A DNA stretch of 64,000 nucleotides, from contig NC_052474.1 in NCBI RefSeq assembly GCF_009730915.1, positions 5,739,501 to 5,803,500 of the forward strand, read 5' to 3'. Below, in pieces: positions 1-9,700 of this stretch. The DNA comes from Dioscorea cayenensis subsp. rotundata (Eukaryota; Streptophyta; Magnoliopsida; Dioscoreales; Dioscoreaceae). The number at the start of each line of letters is the position of its first letter. The first letter of the stretch is position 1. Under the pieces are notes generated by a model that was given only the letters and a program-made list of their open reading frames with translations, searched no databases and was not told where the DNA came from. Position numbers and translations under genes: made by a program.

Positions 1-2
1 AG

Positions 3-158
3 ACAAGGTTTCACTTCATTCGTGGACTGATTAATGATGGTTTGAGTGAGCTCCTACATTGTCGGTATGAAGAGTAGGAAGCTGATGTCCTTACGAAACC
101 CCTTCCAACTCAAAAGCATGAGTACTTCAGGGGAGTGCTTGGGGTGAGAAACTTCTGA
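3..158 (+). pseudogene. Ty1/copia pol C-terminal fragment (end of RNase H region)
   Basis: Reading from base 3, the frame gives the familiar C-terminus of copia polyproteins: TRFHFIRGLI near the start and ADVLTKPLPTQKHEYFRG later, closing with a TGA at 156-158. One in-frame TAG at 75-77 breaks it, so the copy is not intact. The rest of the element lies upstream of the window. It runs directly into a purine-rich tract (ATGGGGGG) and then an LTR, the order expected at the 3' end of a copia element on the plus strand. Confidence 0.88.
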
Positions 159-170
159 GTATGGGGGGCA

Positions 171-563
171 TGTTAGATTATACTCAGAAATTCAAAAGGC
201 TCAAGGTGAAGGTAGTTCAGAAGGCTCAAGGTGAAAGTAGTGCAGAAGGCTCGAGGCGTTGTTGAGGAGTTGCTTTTCTCTGTTGCTAGTCACGTACGTG
301 CATGAAAGAAGGACATTTTTTTGTGTGCTGATTGGACTGTGCAAGCTAGCATGTTATCTTTTGTTGTTTACTTTTTGAATGGTTGTATGCTATGTCAGAT
401 GATGTCCCTTAGTGTTATGTTTCCTCTCTATATGTAGTGCAAGTCAAGTAGTTTGAGTCAATGAAGTAAGCTATTTTTCATTCAAACATTGGCCCGTCTC
501 TTGCTGTGTTCTTCTTCCATCTTGTGAGAGTGTATGAGTGTGAGAGAGAAGTTTATCGTTACA
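171..563 (+). repeat. 3' LTR of a Ty1/copia element
   Basis: The segment begins TGTTAGATTA just after a polypurine tract (163-168) and ends TTATCGTTACA, so it has the TG...CA ends of an LTR. It follows the pol C-terminus directly. Near its start the unit AGAAGGCTCAAGGTGAA recurs about three times (195-250). The partner 5' LTR is outside the window, so the length (393 bp) rests on the TG/CA ends and context. Confidence 0.72.
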
Positions 564-570
564 GTTTATA

Positions 571-925
571 GGTGTTGTCAATAAAGAAGCAGTGAGATCC
601 ACCGATGCAGACCCCGTTTCCGTTGAATACTCTAGAGGAACGAAACGATAGTGGCTTGTTTACCAAGAATCGGGGTTCTCAGAACCATGGAAGAAAAAGA
701 GGCAATCAACGAGAAGGCTACGACGCTTCTCGCGATTGCGTTGCTGGAACCAACGCTTGACGGTGACGTTCACGTCGTACCAAGGACGGGCAACCTCGAT
801 GATACCATCACCGATGCCGATAGAGGTCTTTTCCCACCTAACTTCGGCATCTTTGTTCTCCTTCTCGATGCTCGGCTCCAAGGGTTTGCTCATGGTGGCT
901 TGTACCGCAAGATAACCGAGCAAGA
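571..925 (-). pseudogene. Unidentified gene fragment, copy A
   Basis: This GC-richer, coding-like block is clearly related to 2976-3317. On the minus strand both share the core KRWFQ(Q/E)RN followed by RRSLL and FFHGS. Copy A has a stop soon after that core, and its similarity to copy B ends at about 571, only 8 bp from the copia LTR edge at 563. That fits a gene (or gene-derived repeat) cut by the retrotransposon. I do not recognise the protein family, and the plus-strand reading of copy A is also open for 92 codons, so the coding strand is not certain. Confidence 0.45.
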
Positions 926-930
926 ATGAG

Positions 931-2236
931 GAAGAAACCCACAGGTAAACTCTAAGGACATCTTCAATTCAAAACGCTATATGTGATGTTTCAGTGTATA
1001 AAAACTACAAAGTTTCTCCAATTACTATATCTATTTTTAACTCTAAAATATAATATTTTAAAAATATTTTTTTTATTTCATAATTTATATATTTGTACTA
1101 TTAATAAATATAATTATATTTAATTTTTTTTCATTTTTAATCATTGAATTTAAATATTATATTATTTAAAATTTAAAATTTATTATATATATATATATAT
1201 ATATTATTAATATTTATTAAATATAAAATAATATATGATTGATAAAAAAAATACATATATAAATTCTTTACAAACATTATATTAATAAAAACATAAAATA
1301 CAAACAAGCACCGTTAGTGAAAACAATACATTATTAATTGAAAAATACAAACTTAAATTATAAGTTATTAATTTGATTAAAATATAAAGAATTTACATTC
1401 TCTATTTACGTCCATAGATAAAAAAAAAATCAATGGACATCTAATTATCAGCCGTTGGATAATGATCCAATCGCTGACATTGATGAACAATAATCATGTA
1501 TATTCTCAATTTTTTAAAATGTTTGTGAATATATATACAAATATATATTTTTTAAAATAAAATAACATGCAAATGCAAAACATGGTTAATAAATATTTAA
1601 AATTATAGGCTTTTCTTTAATATGGTGATGGACCAAGAGTATTACAATTGCCATCATAAATGATTATTATTATGAGTGTAAGTTTTTTTTTTATTTTAAA
1701 TATAGGCAATTCACATGACAGATATGGACAATCCATATATCTTTAATATGGTAATTGAATATTCAGCTCAACCTCCTCACCTGGTTGAAGGGGGCTTAGT
1801 TGGCAAGCTTGAATTTATATGAGAGACTCTTTTAATCATTGCATTGCAGTAGGAAGAATTTAAATTCAAAGCAATAAAAATCCTTACCATCACTTTATAC
1901 AATGAGAGTTATGCTGATAACCTATGCTATGAGTTTATTGGTCGTTAATGAAAGCCTTTTCAGTTATCACAAAGCCTAGTTTATAAAATACCTTGCTCTT
2001 GTTATAAGTGTGATATTTAAATATATAGATATATATACTAGTTATTTTATTAAAAAAAGGTTCAAACAACAGTCCCAAGATATAGATATGACAATAAACA
2101 AGACTTTATACTAACATCTAATACAAGCTTAGTAGTTTTATAAAAAGCAACAACACACTTCTGCGATCGCCCCCGAAAGCCATTATAGATAATTAGATAT
2201 ATTAAATTAAAAAAAAAAAAAAATTTCCTAACAATG
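931..2236. other. AT-rich intergenic DNA without a gene
   Basis: Very AT-rich sequence with an (AT)n tract near 1182-1204 and no credible coding region. It contains one short repeat copy (1385-1490, listed separately). The small minus-strand frame at 2062-2274 is poly-A/T driven and is not a gene. Confidence 0.7.
1385..1490. repeat. MITE-like repeat fragment (CCGTTGGAT family)
   Basis: The segment carries CAATGGACATCT, then CAGCCGTTGGATAATGATCCAAT and ATTGATGAACA. The same series of motifs occurs in the repeat at about 13330-13560, partly in inverted orientation, and the CCGTTGGAT core recurs near 30535-30690. It looks like a fragment of a short AT-rich inverted-repeat element. Ends are approximate and no target-site duplication was identified. 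Confidence 0.45.
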
Positions 2237-2580
2237 AATCCCTGTGTCGGAAGTACTGTTACAGTATTGTGCACATACTATAGATACTGTATAAAATACT
2301 ATAGATGTACTGTTTATTTACTCTTTATGGGTCTCTTGTGGGAGGATGTCATTTATCTCTCCTCCAAGGTTGCAAGACAGGGGGATTTATTAACTTGGTT
2401 TGGTTTCTAAAATATTTTATAGGTGTGCACATAATAGGAATCTAGTTACCCCATGTGACATCTGGCTGAGTTAATAAATTTCTAGGGGGTCGTTAAGCCA
2501 CCGTAACTGGTGCACCTATGTACTTATCTGTCCTTTGACACTCATAGTGGGGCGGCGATTGTCGCTTTTATAAAAAAAAA
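2237..2580 (+). mobile_element. SINE-like short retroposon, copy 1
   Basis: The 344-bp body is flanked by an exact 11-bp direct repeat, TCCTAACAATG, at 2226-2236 and 2581-2591. The 3' end is an A tract (TTTATAAAAAAAAA). A-tail plus target-site duplication is the signature of LINE-mobilised non-coding retroposition. A diverged second copy lies at about 32800-33122, sharing the blocks ATTTATTAACTT, CTGAGTTAATAA, CCTTTGACACTC or CCCTTGACACTC, and GTGGG(A/G)CGGC. I did not find clean Pol III A and B boxes, so the SINE assignment is inferred from structure. Confidence 0.6.
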
Positions 2581-2649
2581 TCCTAACAATGGATAAAAAA
2601 CACAAATTTAAAAAAAAAATAATTGGAGAAAGAAACTTGGTAACCAAGT

Positions 2650-3317
2650 TAAGTGGGACGGCCGAGCTTTTGGAGGCACTTCACTCCGATCTCAAAGCAG
2701 AGGAACGCATGGAAAGTGATTTCTAGCACTTGGTCCTCGTCCAAATACTCTTTGCTCTTATCTCTCCGGAGATGCGACGAGCTCTTCTTCGCCCTCATCC
2801 CGTCCAGCGTGATCTCCGCCATGTCCTCCCTCCAGCGTGGCTTTCCTTGGCATCTCTTGCTTCTCGTACGCAGCCTCTATCAACATCCTCACCTCCGTTG
2901 CCTTCCCAACACAATGTTCTAATCCTTCTCCAAAGACTCCACCGCCTTCTGCATCCCAAACCGAACCACTGTCATTCAACGATCGGCGAGGAAGTCACAG
3001 AGGGCTATGGCGGTGGAGATCTGGTGGTCTTCATCGGAGTTGTCGATGAAGAGCCAGTGAGATCCACCGAGGCAGAGCGTGATCCCGCTGATTACTTTAG
3101 AGGAATGATAGTGGGTTCTTGACCAGGTAAAGCATTCCGGGGAACCATGGAAGAAGGAGAGGCAGGCGATGAGTAGGCTACGGCGATTCTCGTGATTGCG
3201 TTCCTGGAACCAGCGCTTGACGGCGAAGTTCACGTCCGACGAAGGACAGGTGACCTCGATGATGCGATGGGCAACGCGGACGAGGCGGATAATTGGAATG
3301 CATCCAATGGCCACCAA
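2650..3317 (-). pseudogene. Unidentified gene fragment, copy B
   Basis: Homologous to copy A at 571-925. The minus-strand frame 2976-3317 (113 codons) has IIEV, KRWFQERNHENRRSLL and a histidine/glycine stretch FFHGS, then stops. Coding-like minus-strand sequence continues in other frames down to about 2650, which implies frameshifts. The fragment ends at about 3310-3350 against a repeat boundary and then the amidohydrolase exon fragment. No family assignment could be made. Confidence 0.45.
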
Positions 3318-3357
3318 ACTCGTCTCCTATTTTAGCACGCTTGCCTCCAATAGGAGC

Positions 3358-3601
3358 CAGAGAACTTCCCATTCTACTCTAAAGTCGGCCCGGTTGCATA
3401 CTTCTACTACTTGGGCATATTGCAAATTTGTAGAACAAATCTCACCGGCCACTAAAAGCAGGTGCTCTCCGCATTTTGAAGTCAATAAAGAAGTGCTTCC
3501 ATATATATGGAGCTGCCCTCCATGCGGCATTGGCCTTTGAGTACCTATCTAAAACCCAGATTCCTCCAATGGAAAAGAAGGAAAGAGCGCATGCATCATG
3601 C
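3358..3601 (+). pseudogene. Decayed copy of the last exon of the ILR1-like amidohydrolase gene
   Basis: Base-by-base similarity to 15421-15640, the terminal exon of the intact gene downstream. Shared stretches include CGGTTGCATACTTCTACT, GAAGTGCTTCCATAT and GGCATTGGCCTTTGAGTACC. The copy has insertions relative to the intact exon (for example an extra ATAT after the CTTCCATAT run) and frame breaks, and it lacks the other exons and the HDEL end. The left junction falls at about 3357, beside a 30-bp repeat motif (3315-3344). Same orientation as the intact gene, about 12 kb away. Confidence 0.85.
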
Positions 3602-5165
3602 TCATGGCTTTACTAGCACGTAACGTACCCCAATTGTTATCCGAGTGATTGCAAGCTCACTTGTGCGGCTAAGTGTAAGGGTTTTACCTTATGCGCTTGG
3701 CGGAGGATGGTTCCATGCTGAGGAAGGATGACTGATGAAGCCAAGATAGGTCAAAATCCAAGTCCGAACAAGACGTTAGTCGTCCGGTGACCTATATGCG
3801 GGTTGCGGCCGCGTATGATCAAGAATCCCCTCCGGGGGTGCCGAGCGAGGTGTGCACGGGCATGGTGCCACGCATTACCGAGAGATTACTAGGCAGCGCG
3901 CATGGCGTGATGCGCGTGGCGATGGGATCGCGACTAAGGGACCGGGATGATCGAATGATCATAGATATTTGGCTAAGTATGGGTCAAAGGAGTCAAATTG
4001 GCGTTAGTATCGGCGGTACGGTCGATATAGAGTTATACGGTCGGTCAGCGGATTGGGCGAGCGGAGCGGGAGCTCTTAGCCAGCCGTGGGCCAGCGTGAC
4101 GCGAGGCGCGTGGGTGCTACCTAGTGTCTTTACCGAGAGGAGCGGCCGAGAGCCAAACTGACTACCGATCGGCATCGGCACCCTTGGGCTGATAGGTGGG
4201 CGCTACCGGCATGCTGGGGATCGTTAGCCGGGTGATACCGAGGCCGTTACCGATCAGGTGAACAATGCTATTGCGCGGTACTTTAGCACGATCCTGATGG
4301 TGGCCGGCTGAGTCTGGGAGCATTGTAGCAGTGTGTTTTCTCTCACTGTAGCATTGTGTTTGTTGTAATGGGACAACTTGGCATATCCTGGCCATTGGAT
4401 CAAGGGCTGGTGTCCTTATCCATAGAGGGGATTTGGATATATATACCCTCTCCTTCCTCTTGAGATGGCAGCTAGAGAACCTGGATAGAGTTTGGCTTTG
4501 TTTGGGAGGAGCTAGCTCTTAAGGGCTTTGTTCATCTTTATTCCTTAGGTGAGTGAAGGTCTTGGTTGCGTCATGTGGCTCATGGTGTAATTCGGTGCAC
4601 TTCAATTGAGAGTTTTATCTTTTTCTATCTAGTTCCATGTCTTGAGTTTGTTCCTCCTGGTATCTTGGTGTGGTGGGCGGCTGGAACCCTTTGGACCCTG
4701 GATATGGTGTCTTTGATGATGCTTGTGTGCTTGTATGCCTTGTTTACTTGACAGGCATCCTTGTTTACTTGTTGTCTTGGGTTGTTTTGACTCAGGTTTT
4801 TGGAGGCTGGCTCGGCACCTTAATGATGTGACGAGCTCCACACGGTGATCGTTGGTGTGATCGGCTGTGACCGTGACACTAAGCATGATGAGGACGAGCT
4901 TGCCCTTTGAAATGCGTTTAAGGTCACTAAACCAAATAGTTGTGGTCAAACATAAAGAGGGCAAACTTGTCCCCTATTCTAGTACGCTTGCACCTAGGTG
5001 TGAAATGACTAATTCGTCTCTTACTACAATGTTTAATGTGATCAAGCATGAAAGAGCGAGCTAACCCACTCCCCTTACCTCGCTTGCAATGATTCTACTT
5101 GTAATCAAAGTTAAGGAGGCGAGCTTGCCCTACCTTTCATCGAGCATGCACTCAAATACGAGGAG
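3602..5165. repeat. GC-rich repetitive block of unknown class
   Basis: Sharply more GC-rich than its surroundings between about 3780 and 4300. There is no convincing protein; the plus frame 3787-4161 resembles nothing I know. Base composition and sequence character suggest a relict LTR or other transposon, but no terminal repeats or primer site could be paired. Motifs such as CGAGCTTGCCC recur at 4890-5140, and 4962-4991 nearly duplicates 3315-3344. Confidence 0.35.
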
Positions 5166-6754
5166 AGTGATTTTCCATGTTGCGAAGATTGATATATTTT
5201 TAATAATATAAACAATATTTAATATAAAATTAATAAATTAAAAAAAATAAAAAACCGAAAAAAAAAAAATTAGAGAGATTGATCACAAGAAATTGTAAAT
5301 TTCTCTTATTATAAATAAATTAGAGAGAGTCAATGAACTATAAATGATATTGATGAAGACGATAGACTCCAAAAACATCAACATGATATAAAGTTTCAGC
5401 ATGATGGGACTGATTTATTTTATTGGGTCACATGAACAGAATTATTGAAATATTATAAAATATTATTGCCTGTCACTCCACACAGCATCCACTAAACAAA
5501 TATTTGGGGACAAAACCCAAAGGTTGATCATGATATTTATCTTTGGTTACACCACCATCAAGCAACTTAATTAATATGATTTCAGGAAAAAAAAAAAAAA
5601 AATTTGTGCCTATCTATTTCCTTGATAAGTGAAGCAATCAGTAATTTTTAATCTTCAGCAAATCTTATACTAAGGAAATATCACATGACCATTGATTAGT
5701 AAAGTAGAGATGTTGATTCACATTGATGTTCAGAAAGCGATGTTTTTAAAAGACAATTTTGCATATGAAGAAAATAAAATGCAAAATTGCATGTTACCTA
5801 CATATTTGTCTATCTTTCTAAGTAGAGTGAATATAAAGTGAGTTTAGTTTCTTGAACAAGAGTGACCTGACCGATTATTTCAATTTTTTGAGTTTAGTTT
5901 TATTTTTTTATGCTCACATCTAGTGGGTTTGTCTTGTTTGTTAGTGGTTTGACCATTAGTTATGACTGGGGTTGTATTTCTCTTTGTTCTTAATGTATGT
6001 GGTTCATTTATTTTTTAAAATAATAATAATAAATTAATTAATTAATTAATTAATAAATAGAGTGGATTTATATTAATTTATTATATATGTTTAATTTATT
6101 TTTTATGAAATATGGACAAATCATGTGTCATAATATATGCATAGACTGAGAGTTGATCATTTAGCACGTACATCCTCAACTGAAAATGAAGAGTTTTGGA
6201 CTACGAGCTTGCAGTCACAACCGGTGACCCAATTATATTTGAATTTGATTTTCACAATGGGATCAAGTACTTGCTGTTATATGCTTAATAACTATATTTT
6301 TTAAAATGTTGTTTTTTTTAACACCAAATTATTTCTTTTACTTTTTTTTCTTCTAAACATTAATATTTGGACCCATAATAACTTGGAAACCATGATCATG
6401 AATCACAAAATCCTATTTTTTTTTTTTTTTGTTAGAAATACTATGCTGTTGTTGTTTTAATTTCAACACGATTGCTAAAAGTCAACCCCATCAGAAGTGG
6501 GGGAGCGAATGTTGTTTTATTTTTCTATTTACTAAGAAACCAAAGATTTGTAATATCATCATCAATACAAAATCCCACTTGTTTTGCAATGCATGACTAA
6601 TAATTATGTATATTTGTAAGGGTTTAGACGTAATATAAACTTTTTAGGGGAATAAATGCAAACTTTCCAAATAATAATAAAAAACAAATTCTTGCTGAAA
6701 ATGCGAAGGTGAAAAGCCGATGGAAAGAGAGTGAGAGAGCTCGAAAACTCATCA
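5166..6754. other. AT-rich upstream region of the amidohydrolase gene
   Basis: No gene was seen. The stretch is AT-rich with poly-A/T runs (5589-5601, 6418-6430) and an (ATTA)n run near 6034-6055. It should contain the promoter and 5' UTR of the gene starting at 6755; I could not single out a TATA box. Confidence 0.6.
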
Positions 6755-9700
6755 ATGGCGTCGTCGAAATCGCTCCATTTGATATTCCTTCTCGCGGTGA
6801 TCTTCGCCGATGTGGCTGTGGATTCGTCCAAGGAGTTCCTTCAAAGAGCCAGAGAGACGGAGTTCTATGATTGGATGGTCGGAATCCGGAGGAGGATCCA
6901 CGAAAACCCGGAGCTCGGTTTCGAGGAATTCCAGACCAGTGAGCTTGTCCGAAAGGAGCTCGATGCGATGGAAATCCCATACAAGCACCCGTTTGCTGTC
7001 ACTGGCGTTGTCGGCTACGTTGGGAGTGGGAAGCCTCCGTTTGTTGCTCTGCGTGCCGATATGGATGCTCTAGCGCTCCAGGTCTTTTGAGTTTAATCGA
7101 TGCTTTTTTGCTTGGTTTTGTTTGATCTTAGGGTTTTGTGAGTTTCTTTAAAGTATTTCATTTTTCGGAGCTTGGATTAGATGCTTGATTTTTATTTTGT
7201 CGTAAAATCTGAATTTTTTTTTTTTTTTATCTTCATTGTGATGGATTTAAAACAAAAGTGCTTCACTTTATTAGAGAATTCGTTAAGAATTACATTGAAT
7301 GACTAGGCCTTTTAAAGGCTGGACTCCATAACTAGAAACAAACTTTTAAAGATAATCATTAATTTAAACTAAACTAATGAAGATAAGATAACACAAGATC
7401 TCTAAATGATAAGCTTTATCAGATTTGGGATTATTACTAACATCCCCCCTTAAACCAAATCTGTAAGACTAGCCATGCCTAAACTCTTCTTTAGCTTAAC
7501 AAATGAATCAAATTTCAGAGGTTTAGTGAGGATATCAGCAACCTGGTCCTCTGATTTGCAATAAAAAACTTCAATCTCTTTTTTGTTGACTTGATCTCTA
7601 AAAAAATGAAATCTCATGTCAATGTGCTTGCTTTTCCCATGAATGCCTGGATGTTTGGTTAAATTTATTGCAGAGATGTTGTCCACAAAGATTTTTGTAG
7701 GACTGTTAATTGGAACCTGAATTTGATTCATCACATTCCTCAACCAAATTGCTTGACATGCACAAGAAGCTGCTGCAACATATTCTGCTTCACAAGTAGA
7801 TAAAGCCACAATGGATTGTTTCTTAGATGACCAAGATATTGCTGTAGAGCCAAAGTTGAACACATATCCAGTAGTGCTTTTCCTATCATCCTGATCACCC
7901 ACCCAGTCACTGTCAGAGTATCCCACAAGCTCATTCTTGTTAGAAGATTCATAGAATAAGCCATGATCTAATGTGCCTTTGATATAGCGTAAAATTCTTT
8001 TAGCCACATGAAAATGAGATTGTCTAGGTCTCTCCATGTACTTGCTAATTAATCCAACACCATAAGAAATATCGGGTCTAGTATGTGATAAAAACCCCGA
8101 GACTACCAACAATACTCTTAAAGTATATTGGATCAATCACGAGTCTTCTCCTTCCTTGAATAATTTGGTACCAACCTCTACAGAAGTACGTACAGGATTA
8201 CAATCAAGCATCTGAAATTTATTTAGGATGTTTGTTGCATATTTTTGTTGATGAATGAAAATTCCATTTTTATTCTGAATTACTTCCAAGCCCAAAAAAT
8301 ATGACATATGACCAAGATCGACTCATCTCAAATTCGAAATCATAGTTTTTCTTGAATTCCTTGATCATATTTTGATTGTTCCCCATAAAGATAATATCGT
8401 CAACATAAAGACAAACAAATAATATGTCACTTGAATTAGTAATTTTCACATATAAAGCATGCTCACTTGGACACTTTAGAAGGCCGTTAGCTTGAAAGAA
8501 ATCATCAATCCGTTTATTCCATGCTCTTGGGGCTTGTTTGAGCCCATATAATGCCTTCTTGAGTTTATATACTTTTTTTCTCGCATTTCCTTCTTTTTAC
8601 AAAACCCCTCGCTGGTTGCTTGACATAGACTTCTTCCTCAAGAGGACCATTAAGAAAAAGCCGACTTGACATCCAATTGGTGGATATTCCACCTATTTTG
8701 AGCAGCCAGAGCAACAATTAATTTAACTGTTTCAATTCTAGCAACAGGGGAAAATACCTCTTGATAATCAACTTCAGCACGCTGTTCATAGCCTTTTGCT
8801 ACCAATCTTGCCTTTTATCTTTCTATCTGACCAGTTGGCTTGATTTTTGTCTTGAACACCCACTTCACATCAATTGCTTTCTTTCCATATGGTAGATTGG
8901 TTAGCTCCCAAGTTTTATTTTTTTCTATTGCTTTTATTTCTTCCTTCATGGCACTGATCCATTTCTCATTTCTAATAGCTTCTTCAAATTTGATAGGATC
9001 ACAATCTGCAAACAATGCATAGTGAACTAGTTCTCCATCATTGTCAATAGCATTATCAGGAATTACCTCAAAGTTCCTTAGCCAAGAAGATGGTTGTACA
9101 TTCCTCCTTGATCTTTGAGCTACAACTCCAAATTGATCTTCATTTGTAACAACTTCTACATCTTCAACTGAGGTAGTTTCTTCTTCAAGGATAGAAATCT
9201 TTTGTGAATTAGCTTCAGTATGATCACTCCAATTCCATGATCCAGCTTCGTCAAAGATCACATCTCTACTAACAAGAAATTTCTTTGTGATTGGGTTAAA
9301 TAATCTGTATCCACCAAGATGGCCAGGCTTGTATCCAACAAACACGGTCTTCTCTCCTCTGTCATCTAGCTTTGTTCTTGTTTCTGCTGGTACATGGGCA
9401 TATGCAATTGAACCAAACACCTTGAGATGTTTGACACTTGGTTTGAATCCACTCCAAGCTTCTTCAGGGGTAACATCTTCTAATTTTTTGGTTGGTGATC
9501 TGTTCAATAAATAAACAGAGCATGAAACAGCATCAGCCCAAAGATAGTTAGGCATACCTTTGGCCTTAAGCATGCTCCTAGCCATGTCCATGATTGTCCT
9601 ATTTCTCCTTTCAGCAATTCCGTTGTGTTGAGGAGTATAACGGATAGTGACTTCATGTTCAATTCCATGCTCTGCACAATACTCAGCGAAATCATTAGAC

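Noticed and set aside
651..929. 92-codon plus-strand frame as a gene
   Set aside because: It overlaps the minus-strand fragment that is conserved with 2976-3317, and in copy B the plus-strand reading has an early stop. It remains possible but weaker than the minus-strand reading, and either way it is a fragment.
3787..4161. 124-codon frame in the GC-rich block
   Set aside because: No recognisable motif. High GC lowers stop frequency, and the surroundings look like repeat DNA.
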